This document shows positions 25,147-33,874 of a stretch of DNA of 64,000 nt, one piece after another. Position 1 is the first letter of the stretch. Each line of letters begins with the position of its first letter. Where the stretch lies: contig JAVJSU010000023.1 of NCBI GenBank assembly GCA_040219275.1, forward strand, positions 248,001 through 312,000, in the 5' to 3' direction. Source of the stretch: JAVJSU01 sp040219275. GTDB taxonomy: Bacteria > Chloroflexota > Anaerolineae > Aggregatilineales > Phototrophicaceae. The notes under the pieces were generated by a model that searched no databases, had not been told where the DNA came from, and saw only the letters and a program-made list of their open reading frames with translations. Both the position numbers and the translations under genes were made by a program.

Positions 25147-25830
25147 TTAGTCCTTCACATCAGTATCATTGGATTCATTATTAGCGTCATTGTCTGATGA
25201 TTGTGCTTCTTCGTCAGTTTCTGTGAGTTCAGTCGTTTCTAGGGCTTCATTCTCCGCAGATGATGCCATTTCCGCCGCAACCTGCTCGTTAAATTCTTTG
25301 CGAGACATGATCGCCGTATCTGAATCATCTGAAACGGGACTTGACGAACCTGTTTCGATTTCGGAAACTTGCGCGTCCTCAGTATCTACTTCGGCTATTT
25401 CTTTAACATCCGGTTCAGCACTGCTCATCGAAATTTTACCGTCAATGAATGCGCCTTCTTCAGTCGAAAATGATGTGGCGGTGATGTCTCCCCATACACG
25501 GGCAGTACGCAGAAGTTGCACTTTGTTTCCGCTCACATTGCCTTTGACCGCTCCTGCGATGGAAATATTTTTGGCGTTAATGTCCGCGTTGATGGTCGCA
25601 CGCTCACCGACGAGCACATTACCAGTGATCTTGAGTGTGCCGCTAAATTCGCCATCCAAACGGATATTAGCATGACTTTCCAGGTAGCCTTCCATTTTGC
25701 TGTGTACGCCAAGCACACTTTCAAAGCCGATGGGTTGTTGCGTCATGGTGACGGGTGCTGAGGAAATTTGTGGGCGCTCAATACGTTGGTTTTCCGGTTG
25801 GGATTGGCGACGATTACTAAAAAATGACAT
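25147..25830 (-). CDS. Bactofilin-family cytoskeletal protein
   Basis: A 227-residue protein. The central beta-helix domain (about 30-135) holds repeated short strands such as MEGYLESHANIRLDGEFSG and GAVKGNVSGNKVQLLRTARV, typical of bactofilins. These polymerise into membrane-associated filaments that organise envelope synthesis. The N-terminal 28 residues are basic and Gln/Pro-rich. The C-terminal 90 residues are strongly acidic, rich in Glu, Ser and Asp, much longer than in many bactofilins. It is cotranscribed with the tyrosine phosphatase. Confidence 0.88.
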   Translation of the reverse strand: MSFFSNRRQSQPENQRIERPQISSAPVTMTQQPIGFESVLGVHSKMEGYLESHANIRLDGEFSGTLKITGNVLVGERATINADINAKNISIAGAVKGNVSGNKVQLLRTARVWGDITATSFSTEEGAFIDGKISMSSAEPDVKEIAEVDTEDAQVSEIETGSSSPVSDDSDTAIMSRKEFNEQVAAEMASSAENEALETTELTETDEEAQSSDNDANNESNDTDVKD

Positions 25831-26044
25831 AACAATTTACTCCATAACATGGTTTATGAGCTATAACCCGCATTCGGTAGAGCCGTTTCGTTAGTGTATA
25901 TAAAAGCGTTCATAAAGCGAAATAACGACGAATTTTCAACAAATTTCATATCTAATATGAGCCGGAAATCAAAATCTGTGTTAATATTTCTCCAGTAAGA
26001 ATTTATTGATTAGAGCCAAACACGGGGATGGAGCACGGCTTCCC

Positions 26045-27061
26045 ATGACAACCATCTGGAATCTTCCACGTATTGTACAACAACCTCTGCATACCATTTC
26101 TGAGGAGCGTCCTACCGCATTGTTGACGGGTCGTAGATCATGGGATGCAGTGGGTTCCATGTTTCAGTTGCCAGTTGTAGTACAGGCAGAACCACATACT
26201 ACGGATCACGTTTTTCTTGATAATTTAGCAGATAACTTGCCCCCACAGGTTGAGGTTGTATACGCGGTGGGTGGTGGCTTGGTTGCTGATGTCGCCAAGT
26301 ATATCGGTTGGAAAAGAAATTTGCCTGTTGTCATTGTACCCACTGCCTTAAGTGTCGATGGATTTTTTACCGCTATCGTCGCTGTACGGCAATATGGGAC
26401 GGTGCATTATGTAACCACCGGACCGGCAGAGGCAGTTTATATCGACTGGGATGTGGTCAGCAAAGCCGCGCCACATTATCGTGGTACAGGTATTGCTGAA
26501 ATTTTGAGTATCGTTACCGGCTTGCTGGATTGGCGTTATGCGGCGGAGCAAAATAAAAATCCGCCTGCGGAGCGTTTTAAGCAATGGGCGGCGGGACTTG
26601 CGGCAGGTATTGCGCAACAAGCCTTTAAAATCGCGGACGGTGTTGGTAAGGGGCAAATTGATGCCTTGCAGAATCTGTTGGACTTGATCTGCATGGAAGT
26701 TCGCCTCACTAACCAACTGGGACATAATCGCCCTCAAGAAGGTAGTGAACAGTATTTTGCCTATGCGATTGAGCCGAAGGTAGCACGAGATCGGGGTATT
26801 CCGTATGCGGATCTGGTCGGTCCGGGAATTTTGATCTCCGCGGCGCTACACGGTCAAAATATTGACCCGATTCGGGCAACCTTAGATTCTGCGGGTATTC
26901 GACTATCTCAATTGCGTTCACGAGATATCGAGGAAACTCTGCTGAATTTGCCGGACTATGTGCGCGAACATGAACTGCCATTTAGTATCTTGCATGATAT
27001 GGAAATGACACCTGCGAAAGTCGGTGAAGTTCTGGAAAAGACTGGCTTGGACAGGGTTTAA
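26045..27061 (+). CDS. Glycerol-1-phosphate dehydrogenase-like (AraM/EgsA family) protein
   Basis: A 338-residue member of the dehydroquinate-synthase-like/iron-alcohol-dehydrogenase superfamily. AVGGGLVADVAKYIG is the NAD site and PTALSVDGFFT the substrate loop shared with AraM and EgsA, which make sn-glycerol-1-phosphate. Two expected metal ligands differ: the Asp of the GxGD segment is Glu (GIAEILS), and the His of GGEHxxSH is Gln (GSEQYFAY). The third His is kept (AALHGQN). The start at ATG 26045 is the first ATG in frame; a TTG at 26006 would extend it. A terminator follows at 27113-27140. Confidence 0.75.
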   Translation: MTTIWNLPRIVQQPLHTISEERPTALLTGRRSWDAVGSMFQLPVVVQAEPHTTDHVFLDNLADNLPPQVEVVYAVGGGLVADVAKYIGWKRNLPVVIVPTALSVDGFFTAIVAVRQYGTVHYVTTGPAEAVYIDWDVVSKAAPHYRGTGIAEILSIVTGLLDWRYAAEQNKNPPAERFKQWAAGLAAGIAQQAFKIADGVGKGQIDALQNLLDLICMEVRLTNQLGHNRPQEGSEQYFAYAIEPKVARDRGIPYADLVGPGILISAALHGQNIDPIRATLDSAGIRLSQLRSRDIEETLLNLPDYVREHELPFSILHDMEMTPAKVGEVLEKTGLDRV

Positions 27062-27112
27062 GTTCAATTCCATAGCACGTATAATGATGCGGTTTAGATA
27101 GAAAAACGATTG

Positions 27113-27140
27113 AGCGTAGTCTTGGCTACGCTTTTTCTTT
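27113..27140 (+). terminator. Rho-independent terminator or attenuator
   Basis: AGCGTAG and CTACGCT form a seven-base stem with a six-base loop followed by TTTTTCTTTT. It ends the dehydrogenase-like gene. A TATAAT box at 27080-27085 lies before it and the phosphohexomutase start only 29 bases after it, so it could also act as an attenuator for that gene. Confidence 0.75.
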
Positions 27141-27168
27141 TGCAAGATTTGCAACAATGGAGACTTCT

Positions 27169-28605
27169 ATGATTCAGTTTGGGACGGACGGTTGGCGTGC
27201 GGTCATCGCAGATACATTTACGTTTGATAATTTGCGATTAGTCACGCAGGCGGTTGCCAATTGGCTCAATGACCAGCGCGACGGTGATGAACAACTTGAA
27301 GTAATCATCGGCTATGATACACGCTTTTTATCAGATCGCTTTGCAATGGATGTTGCCCGTGTATTGGCGGCGAATGATATTATCGCATGGCTCACACGCA
27401 CCGATGCGCCAACGCCAGCAATTTCGTACAATGTACTGGATAAAAAGGCGAGTGCGGGTATCATCATTACCGCCAGTCATAATCCACCGCGCTATAATGG
27501 GTTTAAACTCAAGGCATCTTATGGCGGGTCAGCGACCTCTGCCCAATCCAATGAAGTGGAAGCCGAGCTTCGCAAGATCGAAGGCAAATCAAACGCCGTC
27601 AAACTGATGGATTATGAATTGGGGCTTAAACGCGAGTTGATCCGTCGTTTTGACCCGTCGTGGGTTTATTATCAACATCTGACCGATTTTGTTGATCTGG
27701 ATGCGATTTCCCGCGCTGAACTAAACATTGTGGCTGATTCCATGTGGGGATCGGGTCGTGGGGCATTTTCTAGCATTCTGGCACGTACCCGTAGCCATGT
27801 GACCGAGATACGTGGTGTGCTGAACCCCGGTTTTGGTGGCATCCACCCGGAACCCATTCACCGTTACTTAAATGATCTCGTTGCGGCGGTTCAGCGCGTA
27901 CAGGCGCATGTCGGCTTGGCGACAGATGGCGACGCTGATCGGATCGGCGCGATTGATGCACAGGGGAACTTTATTGATCCGCATCATATTTTCGCTTTGA
28001 CATTGCAACACCTTGTAGAAAACAAGGGGATGCGTGGCGATGTCGTCAAGACAGTTTCCACTACATTAATGATTGATTCGTTGGCTGAGAAATATGGGCT
28101 GAAGTTGCACGAAACACCGGTCGGTTTTAATCACATCGCGGATTTGATGATGAACAACGATGTGTTGATCGGCGGGGAAGAAAGCGGCGGGATCAGCGTG
28201 AAGGGGCATATTCCAGAGGGTGATGGCATCCTGATGGGCTTGATGTTGCTGGAAGTGATGGCAAAAGCGCGCGCACCACTGCATGAAATCGTCGCTAATT
28301 TACAAGCGGAACACGGTCCAGCGCATTATGCACGCCTTGATGCTCGTTTATCGAAACAGATACCCAAAGGTGATATGGTCAAGAAATTGATTGATAGCGC
28401 CCCAACGCATATCAACAGCGAAGAAGTAAAACGAGTTGATACGCTGGATGGGGTTAAGTTTTACTTAGCAGATCATAGTTGGTTGTTGGTGCGCCCGAGT
28501 GGTACTGAACCAGTTTTGCGGATTTACGCCGAGGCACATTCGCCGGAAGCGGTTAAAGCGATGTTGACCGTCGGGAGTGAGATGGGCGAGCGCGTCGTCT
28601 CTTAA
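27169..28605 (+). CDS. Phosphoglucomutase/phosphomannomutase family protein
   Basis: A 478-residue alpha-D-phosphohexomutase that interconverts sugar 1- and 6-phosphates. The active-site phosphoserine loop is TASHNPPRYNGFK, the Mg loop GDADRIGAID, the sugar loop GEESGGISV and the phosphate loop RPSGTEPVLRIYAEA. All four are intact. I prefer ATG 27169, since GGAGA lies six to nine bases before it. The ATG at 27157 would place that site inside the gene. It could supply glucose-1-phosphate or mannose-1-phosphate to the envelope pathways in the window. Confidence 0.9.
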   Translation: MIQFGTDGWRAVIADTFTFDNLRLVTQAVANWLNDQRDGDEQLEVIIGYDTRFLSDRFAMDVARVLAANDIIAWLTRTDAPTPAISYNVLDKKASAGIIITASHNPPRYNGFKLKASYGGSATSAQSNEVEAELRKIEGKSNAVKLMDYELGLKRELIRRFDPSWVYYQHLTDFVDLDAISRAELNIVADSMWGSGRGAFSSILARTRSHVTEIRGVLNPGFGGIHPEPIHRYLNDLVAAVQRVQAHVGLATDGDADRIGAIDAQGNFIDPHHIFALTLQHLVENKGMRGDVVKTVSTTLMIDSLAEKYGLKLHETPVGFNHIADLMMNNDVLIGGEESGGISVKGHIPEGDGILMGLMLLEVMAKARAPLHEIVANLQAEHGPAHYARLDARLSKQIPKGDMVKKLIDSAPTHINSEEVKRVDTLDGVKFYLADHSWLLVRPSGTEPVLRIYAEAHSPEAVKAMLTVGSEMGERVVS

Positions 28606-28632
28606 CGCAAGGTAGAATATATCTTTAAAATT

Positions 28633-28670
28633 AAAGAGGACTGTCACAATTGTTGACAGTCCTCTTTGCG
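28633..28670. terminator. Bidirectional rho-independent terminator
   Basis: A 14-base perfect stem (AAAGAGGACTGTCA / TGACAGTCCTCTTT) with a seven-base loop lies between the convergent phosphohexomutase gene and the minus-strand membrane protein gene. T-rich sequence flanks both sides. Confidence 0.85.
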
Positions 28671-28689
28671 TTTTCTTATGATAGCTATT

Positions 28690-29940
28690 TTATCCGGTAT
28701 TTGACGAGTTGTTGTCCCCACGTACACGATTGAGCAAGTCAAACCAGAATGGTGCGCCCTGCGCCGCGGCAATGGTCGTGGCGAGAAGTCCGATGATTTT
28801 TTGTAGCCAGATGGTTAACCAATCGTTTGAATTGCCGGGTATGAAGTTCCAGAGATTGCGTGCATTTTTGCTTGGATCCGGTATACCCAAAAGACGACTT
28901 GATGTGATCATCTCTTCCGTGACTTCAGTATATTCCCATCCAATCGGCAATTGTAATTCAAGCAAATCCTGAACGGTTTGTCCAATTTGCTCAGCTTCTT
29001 CGCGGAGTTGTGCAACCGTTACATCATCGTTGTTACTTGGTTTAACGATCTGGTTTGCACTTCCTTGATCGTAACGGATAGCTGTTTCCGCCAATGATTG
29101 CCGGAGTTCAGGGCTTTCCCATAAACTGCGAGAGACGAACAACGTATCAACATTAAGCGTAACTGCCACCAGAAAAGATACGAACAGGGAGGTGTAAACC
29201 AAACGTTTCTGAAAAAGTGCCGATGCACGATTCATGCCATCGTCAAACCAACTCTCAAGTTTAGACTTGGCATCATCAAGCGTTTTGGCAGAGACGAGTA
29301 TGGTTTCCAGTGCACTGCGGAATTTACCATCTCTAATTTTACTTACGCCTTCCAGAATTGGCACGATTTGATCTGTCTTGAAGTTTAGTTTGACGAGGGA
29401 ATCTTCAACGCTATTGATCGCCTGTATTAGTGCGTTACGTGCCCGTTCATCCGGAATCATCTCGACAATTGAACGCAAATCCCGTAATGTCTGCTCTGAA
29501 AAACCGGATCGTAATGAACGTACCAATTCACGCATACGAGATTGTGTTTCTTCGTCGCCAATCAGCTTCACAGCCTCTTGTAACGGTTTATACAGCTTAT
29601 CAGCCTCGACCATCAAGATATCTATGATTGCGTTTACAAACGTATCTGGTGCGATATAGGTGACATCTGTAACCGGTGAGTCAACAATGCGGTCGATCTG
29701 ATCTTCTAATTTATTTCTCGGATCAATTTCCGCCTGTACCATGTCAATAAGCGGGTGAGTGAGCAACCATGCCTGTATTTTCTTGTCCGTGACAAGGTGT
29801 TGCAGACCCTCTTTAAGATTTTTGGAGCGCCACTTCAGCAAATTGCCGATAAACGTATTAATCTGTGTGACCAAAATGGCAAGCAGGCTAAAAATAAAAA
29901 TTAGACCGATTGCCACTTGAATAATTGCGGAATCGAGCAT
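28690..29940 (-). CDS. Membrane protein of unknown function
   Basis: A 416-residue protein. A membrane helix lies at residues about 6-28 (IIQVAIGLIFIFSLLAILV), a second near 255-275, and a third near 365-385, with a long helical cytoplasmic region between the first two. The sequence LRDLRSIVEMIPDERAR and similar stretches suggest coiled or helical bundles. Not recognised. The start is fixed at 29940 because GGAGG lies five bases before this ATG; an earlier ATG at 29952 overlaps that site. Monocistronic, ending at the shared terminator. Confidence 0.6.
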   Translation of the reverse strand: MLDSAIIQVAIGLIFIFSLLAILVTQINTFIGNLLKWRSKNLKEGLQHLVTDKKIQAWLLTHPLIDMVQAEIDPRNKLEDQIDRIVDSPVTDVTYIAPDTFVNAIIDILMVEADKLYKPLQEAVKLIGDEETQSRMRELVRSLRSGFSEQTLRDLRSIVEMIPDERARNALIQAINSVEDSLVKLNFKTDQIVPILEGVSKIRDGKFRSALETILVSAKTLDDAKSKLESWFDDGMNRASALFQKRLVYTSLFVSFLVAVTLNVDTLFVSRSLWESPELRQSLAETAIRYDQGSANQIVKPSNNDDVTVAQLREEAEQIGQTVQDLLELQLPIGWEYTEVTEEMITSSRLLGIPDPSKNARNLWNFIPGNSNDWLTIWLQKIIGLLATTIAAAQGAPFWFDLLNRVRGDNNSSNTG

Positions 29941-30152
29941 GTGTCCTCCCATGAAGACGTGATGAATGTAAGCAATAATCTTACCTATTGTATTGCGAAG
30001 CGTGCAAATTCACAATCAACGTTTGCCCGATGTCATCAAATAAATGAGAGTTTCTTTATTTTGAAAAGTCGTGCATACAGTTTGTGAAAAAAAGGAGTAT
30101 TGTATGTAATGGTTTACTTGGTTTTCCCGTTGATGGGGGGAGCTTCTTCTGT

Positions 30153-31421
30153 ATGTTCTATTCTCGTGACCGCTCACCTGAGCAAAGTAACTTCACGTAT
30201 CTTGTTATCGACATTGCATGGTTCGGGCTAGCCCTTGCCGCAACCTCCCGATTTCTATCGTTATATGCCATCCGATTAGGCGCAGATTCCATCCACATGG
30301 CGTTGATTGCCTCTCTACCGGGGATTGCATTGTTGTTCTCTACCAGTATTTCTGGCTGGTGGAGAAGACGTTTTCCGGATTCTGTGCGTGCTGTTTACTT
30401 GCCGTCAATTGGATTCCGGCTGGTGTTTTTGTTGCCCGCTCTTACGCCATTCTTCCCAACTGAATGGCAACCAATCTGGTTGGTACTGTCGGTGGCGTTA
30501 CCGGCTATTCCACAGGGCATTGCGGGAACCATCTTTCTAGTACTGATGCGCGAATCTGTGAGCGAAGGACGCATGAACTCCCTGTTAAGTCAGCGGATGA
30601 TTGTGTTAAATATTTGTGTAGCAGTCGGAACGCTATTTTTCTGGTTATTATTGGAAAATCTGCCATTCCCACTGAATTATCAGTTGATGTTCCTCATTGC
30701 TTTCTGCTTTACAATGATGAGCTTATGGTATGTCGCCCGACTACGGATTATTTTCCCGATGCCTGCACCGGAGACGAAAGTCAAGCCGCGAGAATTATTC
30801 AAATCCGGCAAAATAATGAGCATCATGTTTGCGACACTCATCACACATATCGCGTTCTTCTCGGTGATCGCAATTACGCCGGTGCATCTGGTTGAAAATA
30901 TGGGTGCGGACGAAACCTACATGATGTTATTCGGTTTATTGGAACTGACAGCAGGTGCGACGATTAGCTTATTTACAGATCGCCTGATCAAACGTTTTGG
31001 CGCTGTAGAGGTCGTTGCTGGCGGGATGGCTGGAACGGCTCTGGCGGCGCTGGTCTTTTCGACTGCGCCGAACTTGACGATTGCCTTAATTGGCTCGTTT
31101 GTTTCCGGTGCGGCATGGACTGCTACGGCTATTGGCTTAATGGCGATGCTCTTTAACAATGTCCCGCGTGAACAGAGCCAATCGGCTTCGATGATGTATC
31201 AACAGGTCGCGGCGATTGGGATTTTCGTCGGTCCGTTGATTGGCACAGTGGTGGAATCTACATTGTCTGTATTGCCAGCGGTGTTGATCTTCGGTGCTGG
31301 TTTGCGGTTGTTAAGCGCATTTCTCACGCATATGAGTGCGCCAGAAGCCTCATCACAGGGTTTGCGATTATTTCGTAGCGCACGTCTAAGCGTTGGTTAC
31401 GGGCGAAGTCGGGGTCGCTGA
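30153..31421 (+). CDS. Major facilitator superfamily transporter
   Basis: A 422-residue membrane protein with about twelve predicted helices in two halves, split by a central loop near residue 200 (PAPETKVKPREL). The basic loop after helix 2 (SGWWRRRFPDS) fits the MFS motif A region. The substrate is unknown. ATG 30153 is preferred, with GGGGGGAG eleven bases upstream; the GTG at 30084 would add a hydrophilic leader that does not look like a transporter N terminus. Its 3' end overlaps the convergent SH3-domain gene by 36 bases. Confidence 0.8.
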   Translation: MFYSRDRSPEQSNFTYLVIDIAWFGLALAATSRFLSLYAIRLGADSIHMALIASLPGIALLFSTSISGWWRRRFPDSVRAVYLPSIGFRLVFLLPALTPFFPTEWQPIWLVLSVALPAIPQGIAGTIFLVLMRESVSEGRMNSLLSQRMIVLNICVAVGTLFFWLLLENLPFPLNYQLMFLIAFCFTMMSLWYVARLRIIFPMPAPETKVKPRELFKSGKIMSIMFATLITHIAFFSVIAITPVHLVENMGADETYMMLFGLLELTAGATISLFTDRLIKRFGAVEVVAGGMAGTALAALVFSTAPNLTIALIGSFVSGAAWTATAIGLMAMLFNNVPREQSQSASMMYQQVAAIGIFVGPLIGTVVESTLSVLPAVLIFGAGLRLLSAFLTHMSAPEASSQGLRLFRSARLSVGYGRSRGR

Positions 31422-32045
31422 GGGTGTAGGGGTGCGAGTATCTGTCGCATCCGGGTCGAGTGTATTGGTCGGGCGTGGTGTTGGCGAGATGGTGGGTGTG
31501 TTTGTTGGTAAATTCGTCACTGTGGGCGCAGGACTGAGTGTGCGTGATGGTGTGGGGGTGGGGTTTACTGCCTCTACCAGATCATTACGCACATAGCCAC
31601 GATCAATGCGTCTTGTATTAGGATTTAAGTCCATCAAATACCAGTCATTTTCTTGCCCCAAAACACAGATGGTTTCACCCTGAACTGCGGTTTGTATCCA
31701 ACTGGCATTTACATTGGGTTCAGCACGAATATTGGCGCGATCTACAGTAATGATAAAGTCTGTACATTCTGGAATCTCAGTACCCGTTGGGAGCGGGGTA
31801 ATCAGCACGCTTTGCGCTTCCAATGTTATTCTGACGGCGGTAGAGGTGCTAATTTCGGATTGAAGCGTGCGTGATTCGAGAATGCCCCTGCCTTCCGTCT
31901 GCATAAAATCACTGACCCCCTGCCACAAATAGAACAGCCCCATCACAAAGGCGACACCAAGTAGAAATATGAGCCATGAGGGGGGACCGCCACGCCCAAA
32001 GTTTGGACGGGTTGGTCTAGTGCCAGGACGGTTACCTAATGCCAT
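31386..32045 (-). CDS. Membrane-anchored SH3-domain protein with Thr/Pro-rich tail
   Basis: A 219-residue protein. A basic N terminus precedes a membrane helix at about residues 24-43. Residues 95-165 look like a bacterial SH3 domain (ANIRAEPNVNASWIQTAVQG, CVLGQENDWYLM). Residues 166-219 are a Pro/Thr/Ser-rich linker with PTPT-like repeats. SH3b domains often bind cell wall peptides, so it may sit outside the membrane and contact peptidoglycan. The tail-coding sequence overlaps the end of the MFS gene on the other strand. Confidence 0.72.
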   Translation of the reverse strand: MALGNRPGTRPTRPNFGRGGPPSWLIFLLGVAFVMGLFYLWQGVSDFMQTEGRGILESRTLQSEISTSTAVRITLEAQSVLITPLPTGTEIPECTDFIITVDRANIRAEPNVNASWIQTAVQGETICVLGQENDWYLMDLNPNTRRIDRGYVRNDLVEAVNPTPTPSRTLSPAPTVTNLPTNTPTISPTPRPTNTLDPDATDTRTPTPSATPTSPVTNA

Positions 32046-32158
32046 CGGGTTTGAATCTCTTTTAACAATACAACGTCATTAGCATTAGTTTTATCAATAA
32101 TCGTGGTCTGTTCCAAGCCTTCATCGTGTAGTCGGTGGGCAAGCGTGTGGTTAAAAAA

Positions 32159-32554
32159 TTAATTTGGCGAGGTGCTGGCAAGGGCGGCATTGATATATGT
32201 GAGGAGATCATCCGGTTTCAGGATGCGCTCAATAAAATCAAAGGCGCCTGCTGTTTTCGCCTTTTGTCTTTGTAGCTGACCCTGTATATGCCCGCTAATC
32301 AGTATGATGGGAATATGTTGGGTTTTCGGATTTTTCTTAAGCGACTCGCACAATATGAAGCCGTCTATATCTGGTAGATTGACATCGGCGAGGATAAGAT
32401 CAGGCAATTCTGTGACTGCTAACTTCAAACCCTCGTTTCCGCGTTGAGCTTGCAGAACTTTATGTCCTGCATACCCCAGAATACTTTCAAGAACTTCGTG
32501 ATTTAACCAATCATCGTCTATGACAAGGATTGTTTGTATTTCTGTCTCCGGCAT
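32159..32554 (-). CDS. Stand-alone response regulator receiver domain
   Basis: A 131-residue CheY-like protein with no output domain. Acidic pocket residues Asp13 and Asp14, phospho-acceptor Asp57 (LILADVNLPDIDG), Ser87 (ILISGH) and Lys113 are all present. It presumably takes phosphate from a histidine kinase encoded elsewhere and acts by protein contact. No kinase gene is near. It lies between the TPR gene and the SH3 gene, all on the minus strand but with gaps over 100 bases. Confidence 0.88.
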   Translation of the reverse strand: MPETEIQTILVIDDDWLNHEVLESILGYAGHKVLQAQRGNEGLKLAVTELPDLILADVNLPDIDGFILCESLKKNPKTQHIPIILISGHIQGQLQRQKAKTAGAFDFIERILKPDDLLTYINAALASTSPN

Positions 32555-32705
32555 TGAAGCTTTAATCCCTTATTTGTAACCCTTAGAATAATTGTACGAT
32601 AAAAACGGATCGTTCGCATTAAGACGATAAACATAGCATATTTTATTGAAGCATACAATTAATTTTAGTTTGCAACTTAAATAATAAATATTTAGCGTAA
32701 CACCC

Positions 32706-33788
32706 TTATTTCAATCGTATCGTTGGATCAAGCAACGTCGCATGTTCAAAATCCGCATTTGCGTTTTGGATGTTCCCTATGCGTTGAAATAGGAGACCTC
32801 GATTGTAATACGCACGCGCATAATTCGGGTCTAATGTGATTGCCTCTGTATAGCTTTCAAGTGCTTGGTCAAAAAGATGAAGCGCATGATAGGCAACCCC
32901 GTACACATTGTAAAGCTCTGCATCCGATGTACGTAGCAACACAATACTTGCGTCAAATAGTGCTTGTTGCCAATTTTGTTTTGTAAGATAGCATTTCGCA
33001 CGCTGTTTTATGGCAGGGAGATACTGCTCGTCAAGTGAAATTGCATGGGTGAAGTCGGAGATGGCGTTGTCGATAAATTGTGCATCGCTGGCATAAACGA
33101 TTCCACGATTGTAAAACGCGGAGGGATAATCACGGGCTAATGCGATAATCTGATCAAATTTATCGAGTGCCGCTTCAAATTCATACGTGATGAGGTGTGA
33201 CTTGCCAATTGCGAATAGTTGCTTAATTGTGCCACTTTCTGCCATAGGTTCGATCAATAAATTTGCGTCAGGGTTTTTGGGGATGCCGAGTTTTTGCACA
33301 GTCTTCCACAGAGCATCCGGGAATGGTTTTAGGTTACGATAGCGCGTAAACGATAGTTTGGTTGTGGTGGTTGGTAAATGGGGAGTATCCTCTCTTGCAG
33401 GGATCAATTCCTCGAAAATTAGACCCTCTTTACCTGTAAAAATGACGAGTTGTAAGTAGGCGCGGGAAGGTTGGTTGTTTCCGGGTTCTATCTGCCGGAC
33501 GCTTATTTTATACGGCAGAGGCATCGTCAATGTTGTTCGATGCTGGCGTTCCAAAATAGCGAGAGTTTCGCCATCAAATTCGACGATTACTAAACGCTTA
33601 TGAATTTGTTGCATTGCTATAGTAGCAATTGAAATGGCGATGAGTGCTACAACGAGAGCAAGAATCGGCTGTTTGTAGAGCAACAATAAAATCACCGATC
33701 CTCCACCGACCAGTATTGAGGAGGATAGCGCAAAATTCTGTATAAAGTTTTGACCACGCTTGCTGAATGTGGCGCTGATTTTTTCCAT
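32706..33788 (-). CDS. Membrane protein with C-terminal TPR repeats
   Basis: A 360-residue protein. Two close membrane helices lie at about residues 17-55. A soluble region follows, and the C-terminal 165 residues hold about four tetratricopeptide repeats, for example FYNRGIVYASDAQFIDNAIS and RAYYNRGLLFQRIGN. TPRs mediate protein-protein binding. The partner is unknown. It follows icd on the same strand but after a terminator, so it is probably expressed separately. Confidence 0.78.
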   Translation of the reverse strand: MEKISATFSKRGQNFIQNFALSSSILVGGGSVILLLLYKQPILALVVALIAISIATIAMQQIHKRLVIVEFDGETLAILERQHRTTLTMPLPYKISVRQIEPGNNQPSRAYLQLVIFTGKEGLIFEELIPAREDTPHLPTTTTKLSFTRYRNLKPFPDALWKTVQKLGIPKNPDANLLIEPMAESGTIKQLFAIGKSHLITYEFEAALDKFDQIIALARDYPSAFYNRGIVYASDAQFIDNAISDFTHAISLDEQYLPAIKQRAKCYLTKQNWQQALFDASIVLLRTSDAELYNVYGVAYHALHLFDQALESYTEAITLDPNYARAYYNRGLLFQRIGNIQNANADFEHATLLDPTIRLK

Positions 33789-33813
33789 TTTTTAATAACC
33801 AGAATTGTAATTT

Positions 33814-33850
33814 AAAACGGGTACGGCAATATTCCGCCATACCCGTTTGA
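33814..33850 (-). terminator. Rho-independent terminator of icd
   Basis: AAACGGGTA and TACCCGTTT pair, with inner CGGC/GCC extension, 25-61 bases past the icd stop. On the minus strand TTTTAAATT follows the stem. Confidence 0.7.
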
Positions 33851-33874
33851 TGAAAAGTCAAAACGTTGTGTTTC

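Noticed and set aside
31393..31596. A 67-codon Val/Gly-rich open frame on the plus strand
   Set aside because: It is the complement of the Thr/Pro-rich tail of the SH3 protein, with no ribosome site.
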